Of a DNA stretch of 64,000 nt, positions 23,306 to 35,109 are shown piece after piece. Location of the stretch: positions 1,931,479 through 1,995,478 of the forward strand of contig OY482849.1 in assembly GCA_960531495.1 (NCBI GenBank). Direction: 5' to 3'. The number at the start of each line of letters is the position of its first letter. Positions within the stretch are counted from its first letter, which is position 1. The position numbers and the translations under genes are program-made. Below the pieces are notes generated by a model. It was not told the DNA's origin, did not search any database, and was given only the letters and a program-made list of their open reading frames with translations. Origin of the DNA: Zeus faber. Lineage: Eukaryota > Chordata > Actinopteri > Zeiformes > Zeidae.

Positions 23306-23675
23306 TGTGGCAGACTCAGGGGCGTGGTCGAGCGGGCTTTGGGAGGCGAGGGGAAGTCAGCGTGGTAGACTGACGCTCCCTGCCTCTGTGCAAGCTGTGG
23401 CCAATTGAATGACTGGCCAATCACAGCAGCTGGAAGGTTTCTTATGTCTGTTCGTCTTGCAGTGATGGAGGGACGGCAGGGAATGTGAAGGAGCGCTTTG
23501 AAGGAATCCCGATCTGAGCACGCCCTTAAAAGTTCTGTCCTCGTTGTATGACGCTCACTTGAGTGTTTTTCTGTTAAGAACTGAATGCAATAAACCCCGC
23601 CATGCCGGCGCTTCTGCACCGCTAAACCCTGTGCCACGCGTCCTTGTGAAGAACCTGGGTAGCGAACACGCTACA
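23306..23675 (+). repeat. Gypsy 3' LTR (about 370 bases)
   Basis: Begins TGTGGCAGACTC after a G-rich polypurine stretch (GGCGGTGGGGGTA) and ends GCTACA, i.e. TG...CA ends. It contains AATAAA at about 23589 within GCAATAAACCCC as a possible polyadenylation signal. Confidence 0.85.
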
Positions 23676-24541
23676 TTTCGAAATGCGGATTAGGGAAATA
23701 GCAGATGTATAACACGTTGGTGATTTATTATTTTTTGACAGAATACAGATCTATTAAACTATTTGAGTCATCATTATGTATTAAACTATTTGAGTGGGCG
23801 GGTTAATGTCATCTAAACCAGCTTTAGTCACAGACATTTTAAACAATTAACAGACTTATGTTCTCTTTGCTTCTTTTGGAGCCTAAAGTGTGTCCTCATA
23901 CATAAATACAGTATAATGCAATTGTTGATACTACTATTTTGATTACTCACTAAAGTGTGGTTCTACCAATAATAAGTCTATGATGCTAAATCCAACGATG
24001 ATGGAGAGAATGTGATAATGTGAAATTAAGAAATATAAAAATACAAAAGAAGAAAGAACATATATTGTTTTTCATATATGCACACATTAAATATATACAT
24101 CGCTCTGTATGCATGTCTGGTGCATTTTCTTTTCCTATTATCGGTATCTGTACCAATATTCGCCTTGTTGACTACCGATCGGTGAGGAAGATAAGTTATT
24201 CACTGATGGCAGTGGCTGATGTTTATCCAGTGTTTCCAACACATAGACTCTACTTTGCTTACTTTTTACTGGACTTTACAGCAGAGCAAGTACTTCCCGT
24301 CAATAACCAGACTACGCCACTCACCATGTAAACTCTCTTTTCCGTAATCATATCATTCCAAACACATGTTAAAACCTGAAACGCATTATTAGTCATATTA
24401 GCCACACTTGAATGATGATAAAGTGATAAAGTGCTTACATACAATAAACTTTATGTAAAAGTGATCAAATTGATATCCATAGCAGATGTGTTCGATCAAA
24501 ATAATTATATAATAACAATCTAATAATATATGAACCTGTAC
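23676..24541. other. pik3c2b intron 10 segment, AT-rich, nothing recognised
   Basis: No gene or repeat identified apart from a short tandem of TATTAAACTATTTGAGT-like units near 23752-23795. Confidence 0.5.
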
Positions 24542-24737
24542 CTGGCAGCCCAGGTGATAGGGATACGGTGAGCAGCGTACACGCTGAAGGAGAGCACGTT
24601 GGTGACCAGGCCAGCTTCTTGGATGGGCACCGTGCAGCGGTAGTTCTGGGGCAACGTGTGGAAGTTGGCGTTGAATGTGCTACAGTAGAGCTCTACCAGG
24701 TCCAAAATGGCCACTGTCAGCTTCTCAACCACTTTCT
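24542..24737 (-). CDS. pik3c2b: pik3c2b exon 10 (residues 557-621; start of C2 domain)
   Basis: Encodes KVVEKLTV, AILDLVELYCSTFNANFH and SVYAAHRIPITWAA, the first part of the PI3K-type C2 domain. Acceptor TCACAG at 24738; donor GTACAG at 24541. It ends with AG, which exon 11 completes as Ser. Confidence 0.95.
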
Positions 24738-25365
24738 CTGTGACACAATGGCAAAAGAAGACACCTATCACAGAGTGAAAGTTGAAATTTTGCGTGCAAG
24801 CATTATCGGATGTTGAGATGTTGAGTTTCCAACATAAACATTAAAACAAACATGTTGGTTTATGTTCATGGGCAATGCTGAGAGAAAATAATGTCGCTAA
24901 TTTATGCTTTGGTTTCTGGCAGAGAAATAATAATAAATAAAACACTTTAGATAAGTAAAACCGTTCCCATTGGGGTTCGGCTGAAGGAGATTCTACTGTG
25001 CTATATAGGTCAATCCATTTCTTCTGTCCCACCAGAACTAATTTCATCTGAAAGCAAAAAGCAAAGTTGTGAAATTAATGAGCATTTAGTTTTTAATTTG
25101 GATGCCCTCTCGATGTTGAGGGTGATTTTGAATGCAGCGAAGACCAGCAATATAATGCAAGTTTGGGTTTGCTTGTGTTATTTAAGGGAGAATGCGATAA
25201 CTTGGTCCCTCTGGGCACAAGATGCAAATGCAACCATGTCTGCAACCATCTTTAAATTCCTACCATTGCTCAAATGGCACTAAAAAGTACTAGATGACGG
25301 GTGAGTATAATACAGAGATAAACTTAAAAAAATATGAACTATTCCTTCAAGGGATGGGTACATAC
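24738..25365. other. pik3c2b intron 9, nothing recognised
   Basis: Short intron between exons 9 and 10, AT-rich, without repeats I can name. Confidence 0.6.
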
Positions 25366-25399
25366 CTCTATTTGCTCTGATGGACAGTACCGAGGCATC
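25366..25399 (-). CDS. pik3c2b: pik3c2b exon 9, 34-base micro-exon (residues 546-557)
   Basis: Very short exon encoding DASVLSIRANR plus one base. Acceptor CAACAG at 25400 and donor GTATGT at 25365 fit both neighbours: exon 8 ends QK and exon 10 begins EKVVEKL, as in mammalian PIK3C2B. The exon is far too short to be found by reading-frame length and is supported by splice sites and colinearity. Confidence 0.9.
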
Positions 25400-25499
25400 C
25401 TGTTGGGAAGACAGAGAGAGCACTATGAGAAAACGCTCAGACATCTTGTTCTATTTGACTTTTAAATCACAGGACCAGCAGTCTTCATTCTGAGGGGCT

Positions 25500-28400
25500 A
25501 AGGCAGAAACTGACTACCATGACAACATACATTACATTACACTACACTACATACATTTCATACATTTCTTTCTCTCACTCCATACAAAATGTGCTACTAC
25601 CGCATCCCTACAACTTCAAGGTCACCCAGAAAGCCTCGTTATACCATACGCCGATGCAATGGGGGTAACCTCAGGTCCCTGCAGCAAACATCTTCTGCAA
25701 AGACCTCCTTCTCTGTTGGCTTGTGGAATTGTCGATCTGCAGTTAACAAGGCAGACTTCATTTCTGGTCATGCCAACCACCTCTCCTTGGAGCTCCTTGC
25801 TCTCACTGAGACATGGATTAAACCGGAAGATAGCGCAACCCCGGCTGCACTCTCCACAAACTACACATTCTCCCACACATCCAGACCATCTGGCCGTGGT
25901 GGTGGGACTGGCCTGCTAATTTCCAACACATGGAAATTTAATCCACTGCTGCCTTTAAACAACTTTGCCTCCTTTGAATATCACGCCATCTTGGTGACTA
26001 CTCCGGTGAAAGCCTATGTGGTCGTCATCTACCGTCCACCAGGACAACTAGGTGACTTCCTACATGAGCTTGACACCCTGCTGTCATCAATTCCTGAGCA
26101 TGAGTGTCCCATGCTCGTCCTCGGTGACATGAACATCCACTTGGACAGTGCGAGCTCGGCTGACTTCCTGTCTTTGGTTCGCTCGTTCGACCTAAGACAG
26201 GTCCCGACTCCACCGACTCACAAGGCTGGCAAAGAGCTTGATCTCATTCTTGCTCGGAGCTGCACCACGGACAACCTAAGGGTCACTCCTCTTCATCTCT
26301 CTGACCACTTCTTCATCCACTTCAATGTCCAGCTACCAAAACAACCCCCCACCTCCCCACCCATGGTAACTATCCGCCGCAATCTCCGCAACCTGTCTCC
26401 CACCCACTTCTCCTCTGTGCTTTCCTCTTCTCTTCCGCCCCACGGCACTTTCTCCTCTCTGCAGGTTAATGATGCCACTGACTCGCTCTGCTCCACCTTG
26501 AGCTCATGTCTGGATAGCCTGTGTCCACTATCCACCAGACCTGCTCGATCAACCCAGTCGCACCCTTGGCTGACTGACACCCTCCGGACAACGCGCACTG
26601 ACCTCAGAGCAGCCGAGAGGAAATGGCACAAATCCAAAACAATTGAGGATCTTGCAAGCTACCAGACACTGCTGTCCTCCTTCTCTTCCAGCATCACTGC
26701 TGCCAAGAAGGCCTTCTTCAACAATAGGCTCAACGGTGCCACAGACACACGTAAGTTATTCGCCACCTTCAAGTCTCCGCTTTACCCTCCACCACCTCCC
26801 CCAGCTACTAACCTCACTGCTGACTGCCTTGCCTCCTTTTTTACTAACAAAGTGGCAGCCATCAGCAGCCAATTCACTAAACAACCTACTCACAACCTGT
26901 CTTCTCCAGCCCTAGGCTCATCGTTCCCTGGTTTCACCCCCCTCGCTGAAAGTGAGGTATCTAAACTACTAACATGTAGCCATCCTACTACCTGTCCGCT
27001 AGATCCGATCCCATCTAACCTCCTTCAAGCCATATCACGACTATCACCCCGGCAATCACACATGATTAATTCTTCCCTAACTTCCGGCACTTTCCCTTCC
27101 GCTTTCAAAGCGGCTCGGGTCGCACCACTGCTCAAATAACCCTCACTCGATCCCAATCAAGTAGAAAACAATCACCCGGTCTCTCTCCTCCCATTCCTTT
27201 CCAAAACCTTAGAGAGAGCGGTCTCTAGACAGGTTACAGAGTACCTGTCAAGAAACAACCTTCTCGATACACTTCAATCTGGCTTCAAAAGTGGTCACTC
27301 CACCGAAACAGCCCTGTTGTCTGTGACAGAGGCCTTAAAAACTGCTAGAGCTGCTGCCAAATCCTCGGTTCTCATTCTGCTAGACTTATCAGCTGCTTTT
27401 GACACTGTCAATCACAGCATACTCCTGTCCATACTCTCAGGTGTGGCCATAACGGGCAGTGCACTTTCCTGGTTCGAATCTTACCTTACTGGGCGCTCGT
27501 TCAGTGTGACATGGCAAGGCCAGCTGTCTGTGCCTCACAACCTCACCACAGGGGTGCCCCAAGGCTCGGTGCTAGGACCCCTCCTCTTTGCCATATACAC
27601 CACCTCACTGGGCCTGATCATCCGCTCACATGGCTTTTCATATCACTGCTATGCGGATGATACTCAACTCTATCTGTCCATCCCGCCTGACGACCCCACT
27701 GTCTCGACGCGGATCTCGGATTGTCTCGCTGACATATCCACATGGATGAAGGATTATCATCTTCAACTAAATCTGGCGAAAATGGAACTGCTGGTCTTCC
27801 CGGCCAAACAAGGTATTTATCACAACATTGATATTAAAATCGACTCTCTATCTCTTGTTCCTACCAAGGCTGCAAGGAATCTTGGTGTCATTATTGATGA
27901 CCAACTGACATTCTCGGACCATGTTGCTGCCGTCTCCTGGTCCTGCCGCTTCGCACTACTCAACATCAGAAAAGTCAGGCGGTACCTGACCAAATATGCC
28001 ACTCAACTGCTGGTACAAACCTTGGTGATGTCCCGTCTTGACTACTGCAAAGCCCTCTTAACAGGCTTGCCGGCCTGTGCGGTGAAGCCACTACAGATGA
28101 TACAGAATGTGGCGGCGCGACTGGTGTTCAACCAGCCAAAGAGGGCACTTGTCACTCCGCTGCTCATCGAGCTCCACTGGTTACCTGTAGCCGCCCGCAT
28201 CAAGTTCAAGTCTCTTATGCTGGCCTACAGAGTGATTGCTGGGAATGCTCCCGCCTACTTAAATGCTCTTGTAAGAGCACATGTTGCCCCCCGGGTGCTG
28301 CGCTCATCAAATGAGCGTCGCCTGGCTCTGCCCGCCATACAGCCACGGCAATCCAGGCTATTCTCATTTGTAGTTCCACGTTGGTGGAACGAGCTGCCAA

Positions 28401-28630
28401 AAATGACCAGAGCAGGGACCTCCCTCTCTGTCTGTCTTTAAGAAGCACTTGAAGACCCAGCTCTTCAGTGAGTACCTCCTGTCCTAACCTACAATTACTT
28501 AGCACTACCTAACAGTATTTATTGTTACACTAATGTTGTTGTTACACTAATCTCTGTCGCAATGTAGCTTGAATGTTATTCTCCCTTGTAAGTCTCTTTG
28601 GATAAAAGCGTCTGCTAAATGACTAAATGT
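25500..28630 (+). mobile_element. L2-clade LINE, nearly intact
   Basis: A plus-strand LINE with one long ORF and a 3' end GGATAAAAGCGTCTGCTAAATG at 28598-28619, the conserved tail of fish L2-type LINEs. The 5' end is uncertain (around 25500, in ACATTACATTACACT repeats). Antisense to pik3c2b and located in intron 8. Confidence 0.9.
25589..28441 (+). pseudogene. L2 LINE pol: endonuclease and reverse transcriptase, one internal stop
   Basis: Residues 1-516 carry the AP endonuclease (FSVGLWNCRSAVNKADF, LLALTETWIKPED, VVIYRPPGQ, LGDMNIHLDS, LSDHFFIHF) and the start of RT (PLDPIPSNLL). A TAA at 27137-27139 interrupts it. The same frame then continues through GFKSGHSTETALL, LLDLSAAFDTVNHSIL, GVPQGSVLGPLLFAIYT, CYADDTQLYLS and LGVIIDDQLTFSDHV to NVAARLVFNQPKRA. 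A one-base shift near 28425 moves the last codons (SVFKKHLKTQLFSEYLL) into another frame. Otherwise it looks intact and young. Confidence 0.92.
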
Positions 28631-28846
28631 GCCTCAGTTTGATTGCAAACAAGAGAGTTTGTGAGTAGGGATGTCAGGCTTCTCCAGTTCTCCATGTACA
28701 AATTCTATTCAACAATAGATCAGAATGAATTCACCTTCACCTGGATAAACATCTGATTATCCTTACAGTTGCATATTCAAAATAGATAAATTCAAAGGAC
28801 TTGTGGGAGCATGGGGAGCCATTTCAGCCCCTAATATCCAGTTTAC
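28631..28846. other. pik3c2b intron 8 end, nothing recognised
   Basis: Short AT-rich stretch between the L2 3' end and exon 8. Confidence 0.5.
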
Positions 28847-28993
28847 CTTTTGGACCTTGGGTTGCAGACGGCAGGGGCATGCTGGGAGCTGGTTGAGGGC
28901 AGAGGTCATGTCGGGGGTCTCCACAGAGGCCAGAGAACTGCAAAGGGCCTTCAGTGATTGGACCAGACGCTCCACATGCAGTGGCAGTTCAGC
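28847..28993 (-). CDS. pik3c2b: pik3c2b exon 8 (residues 497-545)
   Basis: Encodes AELPLHVERLVQSLKALC and LASVETPDMTSALNQLPACP, the helical linker between Ras-binding and C2 domains. Acceptor TGACAG at 28994, donor GTAAAC at 28846. Length 147, phase 0 at both ends, so in principle it could be skipped without a frameshift. Confidence 0.95.
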
Positions 28994-29384
28994 CTGTCAG
29001 GATGTAGGCGATAAGGAGTAGATTGTTTGTCCAGAAGAATGAGAAAAAAAAAAAAAGAAAAAAAAAGCCTAAGTACTCAATTTAGTATCAACTTGTATGC
29101 ACATTGGAGACTCCCTGAATCTTTGCCATTTGGATTAAATTTCTTATCGGTAATTGTCCTTCCATATGCTTCCTCTAACCATGACAACCTCTTTAATCAT
29201 CTTGAACCATATACCTAAATTATCCATGTCTAACCTCACTCTCGCTAACCTGTCATTTAATATAGTTTAGTATTAGCAATGCCTCAATTGTAAGTCAGGT
29301 TATAGCCAGTCTGTGCTGAGTAAAGCGTTACTTAACTGTGGACAGTCAAAATTAAATGTAACCAAATAAGCCATTCGAAAAATA

Positions 29385-29386
<2 letters not shown>

Positions 29387-29435
<49 letters not shown>
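29387..29435. repeat. (TG)n CGCGC microsatellite at exon 7 donor
   Basis: About 22 TG units then CGCGC on the plus strand. On the transcript strand it reads GCGCG(CA)22, starting five bases after the exon 7 donor. Confidence 0.96.
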
Positions 29436-29437
<2 letters not shown>

Positions 29438-29440
29438 TAC

Positions 29441-29504
29441 CTCAGACAAGAGGAAGGACTCTGCTTCATTGTGAAAGGTATCTAGGAGTAGTGTCAGCGC
29501 CTCC
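29441..29504 (-). CDS. pik3c2b: pik3c2b exon 7 (residues 475-496)
   Basis: A 64-base exon encoding EALTLLLDTFHNEAESFLLSE. Acceptor GAACAG at 29505. Donor GTAATG at 29440 is weak and is followed directly by CGCGC and then a CA repeat on the transcript strand. The join to exon 6 makes a Lys codon (AA plus G), and the exon ends in phase 0. Confidence 0.94.
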
Positions 29505-30635
29505 CTGTTCACGCAAACATGAAAGAGAAAGAGGAAATATAGAATACAGAGAAAATAATAAAAATAGAGAATATTACAGTATAATCTAATCTACTGTATC
29601 TATCTATCTATCTATTCTAATTCGAAACGGAATAGATAGATAGCGATAGATAAACTGAATTCGAAATCAATCGAAATGAGCACTTGATTTTGAACTTTGA
29701 AAGCATAGGCAGGTCCTGCACGGAGTTGACTGCCGCTCGCTGCATCCCTCAAGGCACACTGAACCCGCCCACCAGTGGATCCAGTAGTGGAGGTGGTGGG
29801 GGGGGGGGTTATGCTGTTTAAACACATGTACAAACTAGGGATGTTAAAATGTGCCGACTAAATGACCGACTGTCTCAGTATTCACCATAAACAGTAAAAT
29901 ATTCAATCTTTTTTGTAATGGCCTATTCAAAACTGTTCTCAAAATGTTACTGTTTTCCGAAATAGCCTATTCAAAACATTCAAAATACTATTTAGCAGTG
30001 TGCACCTGCACTGCCCCTGCGGTGTATGCTGCGAGGAGTTTCGCTTTCTCACTTTGCGTGCTTGAAAATGGCAACTACACATACGATTTGGAGGGTTTCA
30101 GAAAACCCAGCGGTGCAGTGAAAGTGATGAAAGATCCCATGAATCGGAATGAAAAAGCCCGCCACCTTGGCCAGCGCACGTGAGGGCACGGGCACACCAC
30201 TGCCTCCATCCGGTCAGTTTATAGTCCGTCGAGAGTATATTTACTCATTTATATATTAACATTTATTTACATATTTCTCGCCTTGTTTATTTATTTCAGG
30301 ATTTATTTCATAGGCATATTTCTTTTTATTTCATGCTACGCCCACATACACCCTATTTGTGCGTACAAGGAAATGAGCTGCGTGCACTGCTGCTGTCTGT
30401 GGCTCTCCTGCGCAGGGGGTGCGGACCGAGACAGCAACGGATGACTTTGCTGGACTGTCCTTTGCCCCATCTTGTCCAGCATTATCATGGCATGTGTTTC
30501 CACAATGCGCAAGATGGAAATGTTTCTGAATGTGAAACTCACGAGCGGTGCCGAAAAGGTTATCCCTGTAATTTAGCTGGAACTATGTGTGAAAGGAGCT
30601 TAACAATGGCATAGCAAGTGAACAGTCAGTTCTTG
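29505..30635. other. pik3c2b intron 6 segment with short repeats
   Basis: Contains a TCTA/TAGA microsatellite near 29595-29645 and a hAT-like dispersed repeat at 29625-29790. A region with recurring CCTATTCAAAAC and ATTCAAAATACT motifs (29920-29995) is not identified. Confidence 0.5.
29625..29790. repeat. Dispersed hAT-like repeat, copy 1
   Basis: Resembles 58917-59190: both share a segment like AAATCAATC-AAATG-GC-TTGATTTTGAAC and then GAGTTGACTGC-GCTC, GCTGCAT-CCTCAA and GCACACTG-ACCCG. Probably a non-autonomous hAT fragment. Ends not resolved. Confidence 0.5.
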
Positions 30636-30639
30636 AGGT

Positions 30640-31140
30640 TGATGTGTTGGAAGCAGGAGAAATGGACAAGCGTGAGTATTTGAGAAACTTTGACAAGGGC
30701 CAAATTGTGATGGCTAGATCAGAGCATCTCCAAAACGGTAGGTCTTGTGGGGTGTTCCCGGTATGCGAGGGTTAGTACCAACCAAAAGTGGTCCAAGGAA
30801 GGACAACCTGTGAACCGGCGCAGGATCATGGGCGCCAAGGCTCACTGATGCGCTCGGGGAGCGAAGGCTAGCCCGTATTGTCCAATCCCACAGAAGAGCT
30901 AGTGTAGCACAAGTTGCTTAAAAAGTTAATGCTGGCTATGTTAGAAATGTGTCAGACGGTGTATTACAGCTTGCTGCGCATGGGGCTGCATAGCTGGTCG
31001 GTGCTCATGCTAACCCCTGTCCACCACTGAAAGCACCTACAATTGGCATGTGAGCATCAGAACTGGACCATGGAGCAATGGAAGATGGTGGCCTGGTCTG
31101 ATGAATCACTTTTTCTTCTACATCATGTGGATGGCTGGGG
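30640..31140 (+). pseudogene. Tc1-like transposase 5' fragment
   Basis: A plus-strand stretch whose degenerate frames match fish Tc1-like transposases. It runs from the helix-turn-helix region (GTTCCCGGTATGCGAGGGTT, GTGGTCCAAGGAAGGACAAC) to the sequence before the first catalytic Asp (GCCTGGTCTGATGAATCAC near 31094). It ends abruptly at GGATGGCTGGG, where another repeat begins. Family recognition is from memory of this abundant fish element. Confidence 0.8.
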
Positions 31141-31689
<549 letters not shown>

Positions 31690-31799
31690 CTAATATAATT
31701 CAAGTTTATAAAAGGCTGTCTAAAATAAAATATATACATGTATTAAAAAAAAATCCCTTTGGTGCTTAAATTCAAAAATTAGACCCATCGTCCCCTTAC

Positions 31800-31879
31800 T
31801 TGGTGACTGTCTGCTTGATCGGCCGCTCCTGCAGCAAGATGCCGTGGTTCATGGTGGAAGCCGTTTCATCATCTTCCTC
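31800..31879 (-). CDS. pik3c2b: pik3c2b exon 6 (residues 449-475)
   Basis: Encodes EEDDETASTMNH and GILLQERPIKQTVT, matching the linker after the Ras-binding domain. Acceptor TTGACAG at 31880, donor GTAAGG at 31799. Incoming phase 0, ending with two bases of a Lys codon. A 136-base CA/TG microsatellite (31552-31687) lies about 110 bases into the next intron. Confidence 0.94.
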
Positions 31880-32700
31880 CTGTCAATCAAAAAGTATATT
31901 CATAGGTTAAATAAAAAGAAAAAAGATGTATATGCATGTATGCATTATTCACTTAACCATGCTTTGGTTGGTGTGCGTGCGTGCGTGCCACCCTTGAGGC
32001 ATTCCTTGTTAATAAACACAAGATTTCCATTAAAATGTAATAATCCCATCACTATGAATGCTAAAAAGTAGTCAGTATATAGAAATGTTACACGTATCAA
32101 AATTAGAAACAAAATAATGCGTACTCTTCGCATGATGTGACGGTGACCCTAAATATTCTGATAGTACTGAAAATATCCTTGACTATAATTAGGATATTTC
32201 ACACTCACAGTTGCACCGTTATAGGTAGCTCTGACGATATATGGTATAACACCACACAACTCAGGTATGATGCTGCTTTTATACATCACTTTTGTAATAT
32301 ATTCATCAAAATAAGCATAATGTGTTACAATGGTAATTTAAATCAAATGGTAACAGATTATGCTTATTTTGTCATTTATTGAGCCTTTGATTTCACTAGC
32401 TGATAAAGGTGTTTCCTGACTGCAGGAAAGCTAGCTACTTACTACCAGTAAAGCACAGTAATACATCCTAGTGCTGTTATACTGCCTATCAGCACTCATG
32501 GATCCCCTTTCCAAACCCTATTTAATTCCTGTGTGAGAGTTGAGTGCATCTGGGTGTATCGTGTTGATAACATATGATGACACTTCATGAATCCTTAGTG
32601 GGAAATTCAGAAAAAAAAAAAAAACAGTGCAGTCAACAAATGTACACCTTTGTACACTATCTATCTACACAAAGTTGAGTGTGAGTGTGTGTGTTCTGAC
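31880..32700. other. pik3c2b intron 5, nothing recognised
   Basis: AT-rich intron between exons 5 and 6; only the CA-like tract by the exon 5 donor (32664-32694) stands out. Confidence 0.6.
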
Positions 32701-32812
32701 CGTGCGAGCCAGCTCTGTGTTGATGGAGGAGCGCTTGGTGAGGAGGAGGCAGATGTCCAAGTCAAACTTCAGACACTGCTGGATGTATTCCAAACCAGCC
32801 AGTGTCTGGGAA
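32701..32812 (-). CDS. pik3c2b: pik3c2b exon 5 (residues 411-448; Ras-binding domain end)
   Basis: Encodes SQTLAG then LEYIQQCLKFDLDICLLL and ends ELART, phase 0. Acceptor GTTGCAG at 32813. Donor GTCAGA at 32700 is followed at once by a short imperfect CA tract (ACACACACACTCACACTC). The AA carried from exon 4 plus the first T gives an Asn codon, confirming the join across the giant intron. Confidence 0.94.
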
Positions 32813-34450
32813 CTGCAACAGCAGAGGAAGACAAAGAACAGAATGGAAGGGACATATGCCTTTTATTACATGATAAACTAAAAAAAAAAAACAAAGACAG
32901 CGATCTGGACGACCTGGAAACTGGTATATCGAGGGGTGCTATTATTAGACTTGTGCTACCTCCAAGGAAAACAGAAACGGAAGGAGACTCTTTAAAAACA
33001 ACAATAAAAACAACAAAAGACAACAACAAAAATCCCTCCAATCAGCGTTTCAGCACCACGGACCCACCTACCAAAAAAGAGGGAAACAAAACTGCCACAT
33101 CGCATCACCCGGAGGTTCTAACGTCATTAAACTGACTAATCTGGTCATGACATTTTGCACAAATAATTCCAGGCTAAGGAGGTCTTAGAATTTATCCAGG
33201 AGCAAGATACCTGGCCACTGTGAGCCTCAGTTGAAACTCTTAGCAACCAACTAGCATTTGTTACAAAGGAAAACAAAGAAATGCAAGAAACAACTCCAGA
33301 TCTTCAGGTATAAAGTAACACTCTACAGGAGTTCATGATTACACAGTGAAAGACAATCATTGGGTGCACAGGGTGTTATTTTGTTGGGTATAAGGTTGGA
33401 CAGGGCAAGATTTATTAGACTTATTAAAATAAGTTAAAAGGTGTAAAAAATGTTTCAATAGTAGTCTGCCAACAATCACTAGTGTAACGTTCTGTTTGTA
33501 TGATGGGGGGGTTCAAGTTCATTGGTGGGTTGTTATAATTTGCATAAGTTCATCTGATTGGAGGGAGGCGTCCGGGATAGTTGATAATTCAAATATTCAT
33601 TTGTTCATATTTATTTATTTACATATTCATATTTTAAAAACATTTCACTATAAAAATAAATGAATAAAACAAGGACAAGGACTTATATATAATTCTTAGT
33701 TATATATAACTTACAATAATTAAGTTATTTTTGTGTAGAACAGGTATAAACATTATTCTTCACGCATAAATAATAAGTCAAATAACTTATTGAAATAAAA
33801 TCTCAATGTCAGACCAGTGCATGTGTGCCTTGGCTTTGTGAACCTGACTTGACAGAGTGTGCGCTCCTTTTCAGCCAGAGCACCTCCTGGTGAGGGAGGA
33901 GCATGGGCCATCTCTTAAAATGGGGAAACATTTGCCATTGGCAGAAGATGGCAACTTTCATAAACTTGACAAAAAAATCATCATCACCAGCAAAACTCTG
34001 TTCCCTTCTTTCATACAAAAGAGCAGATCAAAATAACCGGATCGGCTGCGTAGCAGCACGCAGTTAAACAAATAAGAATTAAAAAGACCTCTCGCACAAA
34101 AACAGAGAAATGCTGCATGGCTACGCATGGACCCCGCACAGCTGTTGTGGCGTGACCAGTGGAGCTCCAACAGTGGATTTAATAGCAGGGAGCGCTTACG
34201 GCACTCCGCGCCACGCCCATACTGTGCGGCAACTAGAGGTTGGGAGATTTCTCGATTTAAAGATGACATGAAAAAAATAAAAAATAACCCGGACCCTCCC
34301 ATTAATTTCTAATTTACAGATTTTATTGTGATAAAAATAACAGCCTACAGTAAAGTTAATTATCTCAATCGTGTTTGGGAAGCTCAGGTGACAAGTGAGA
34401 TCGGGTGCTGGACCGGCCATTCAGAAGCTACGCTGCAGGACGTGCTGAGT
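32813..34450. other. pik3c2b intron 4 (3' part), mostly unidentified
   Basis: AT-rich stretch with an A-rich block (32880-33030) and TTATTTATTTACATATTCATA-type sequence near 33610. Contains the repeat at 34078-34240. No gene supported. Confidence 0.5.
34078..34240. repeat. Dispersed repeat, inverted partner of 63700-63860
   Basis: The reverse complement of 63700-63860 aligns here, with shared blocks AGAGAAATGC, ATGGCT, TGACCAGTG-AGCTCCAA-AGTGGATT and a following GGCAC-CC-C segment. It suggests two copies of one repeat in opposite orientation. Class unknown. Confidence 0.6.
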
Positions 34451-35080
34451 GACGTCGCTGGGCCGTGTTTCCCTCCACCCCAGATGATGTCCGCAAGTAT
34501 AAAGAAATGGTGACAACCATCGGAGCCACATCTTCCACTCGCTTAGCAATGAAGTTTAAGGTGCAAAACCGTGAGTTAACAAATCCATACAGGACGCACT
34601 GAACGCGCGCACCACTGCTTACACCGTGTCATGGAACATGGACGATTACAAACATCGCTTACCAACTGAGGAGGGCTGTGAAAGAGGCAAAGTGCCGTTA
34701 CAGGGAAAGAGTGGAGTCTCAGTTCCAGCTGTCTGAAACCGGATACATGCGGCAGGGATTACGGACTATTATGGTCTACAGAGGCAGAGCTACCACCACA
34801 GTGAATGCTGACGCTTTCGCATTAGCCCCCTGGTTACCACAACAGAACCGAGTTCCGCTGCCGGAGGTGAGTGCACTCAGCATCTCAGAGCACAATGTGA
34901 GGAGGGCTCCAAGACAGGTGAACACCAGGATAGCAGCTGGACCGGACGGCCTTCCTGGACATGTTCTAAAGACCTGTGCATACCTGCTTCCCAGTGTTCC
35001 CCATCATATTCAACCTCTCCCTAGCGCAGCCCTGGTGCCCATATCGAAAATTGGGGATGGGGAGAATCGTTGACAGGTGA
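34450..35080 (+). pseudogene. CR1/Rex1-like LINE pol fragment
   Basis: Plus-strand pieces give QLRRAVKEAKCRYRERVESQ, MRQGLRTIMVYRGRATTT, SISEHNVRRAPRQVN and AAGPDGLPGHVLKTC. These are the same motifs as the minus-strand LINE at 16.5-18.5 kb (there EHDVRRALMRLN, AAGTDGISGRVL). It is 5' and 3' truncated and disrupted by frameshifts. Confidence 0.85.
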
Positions 35081-35109
35081 ATTGTAATCGTAAGGCCAGT
35101 GAAGATTCA

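Larger units (their letters stand above)
21811..23675 (+). mobile_element. Ty3/Gypsy retrotransposon, collapsed, with 3' LTR
   Basis: A plus-strand element starting with a short 5' LTR remnant (TGTGGCAGAC at 21811, the same ten bases that open the 3' LTR). It then runs straight into gag-like sequence, a pre-RT piece, an RNase H piece, a G-rich polypurine stretch and the 3' LTR. The flanks TTTTG (before) and TTTCG (after) are candidate 5-base target duplications differing at one base. Most of RT and all of integrase are absent. Antisense to pik3c2b. Confidence 0.88.

Noticed and set aside
32650..33135. 161-codon plus-strand frame
   Set aside because: It is the antisense of exon 5 followed by A-rich intron sequence.
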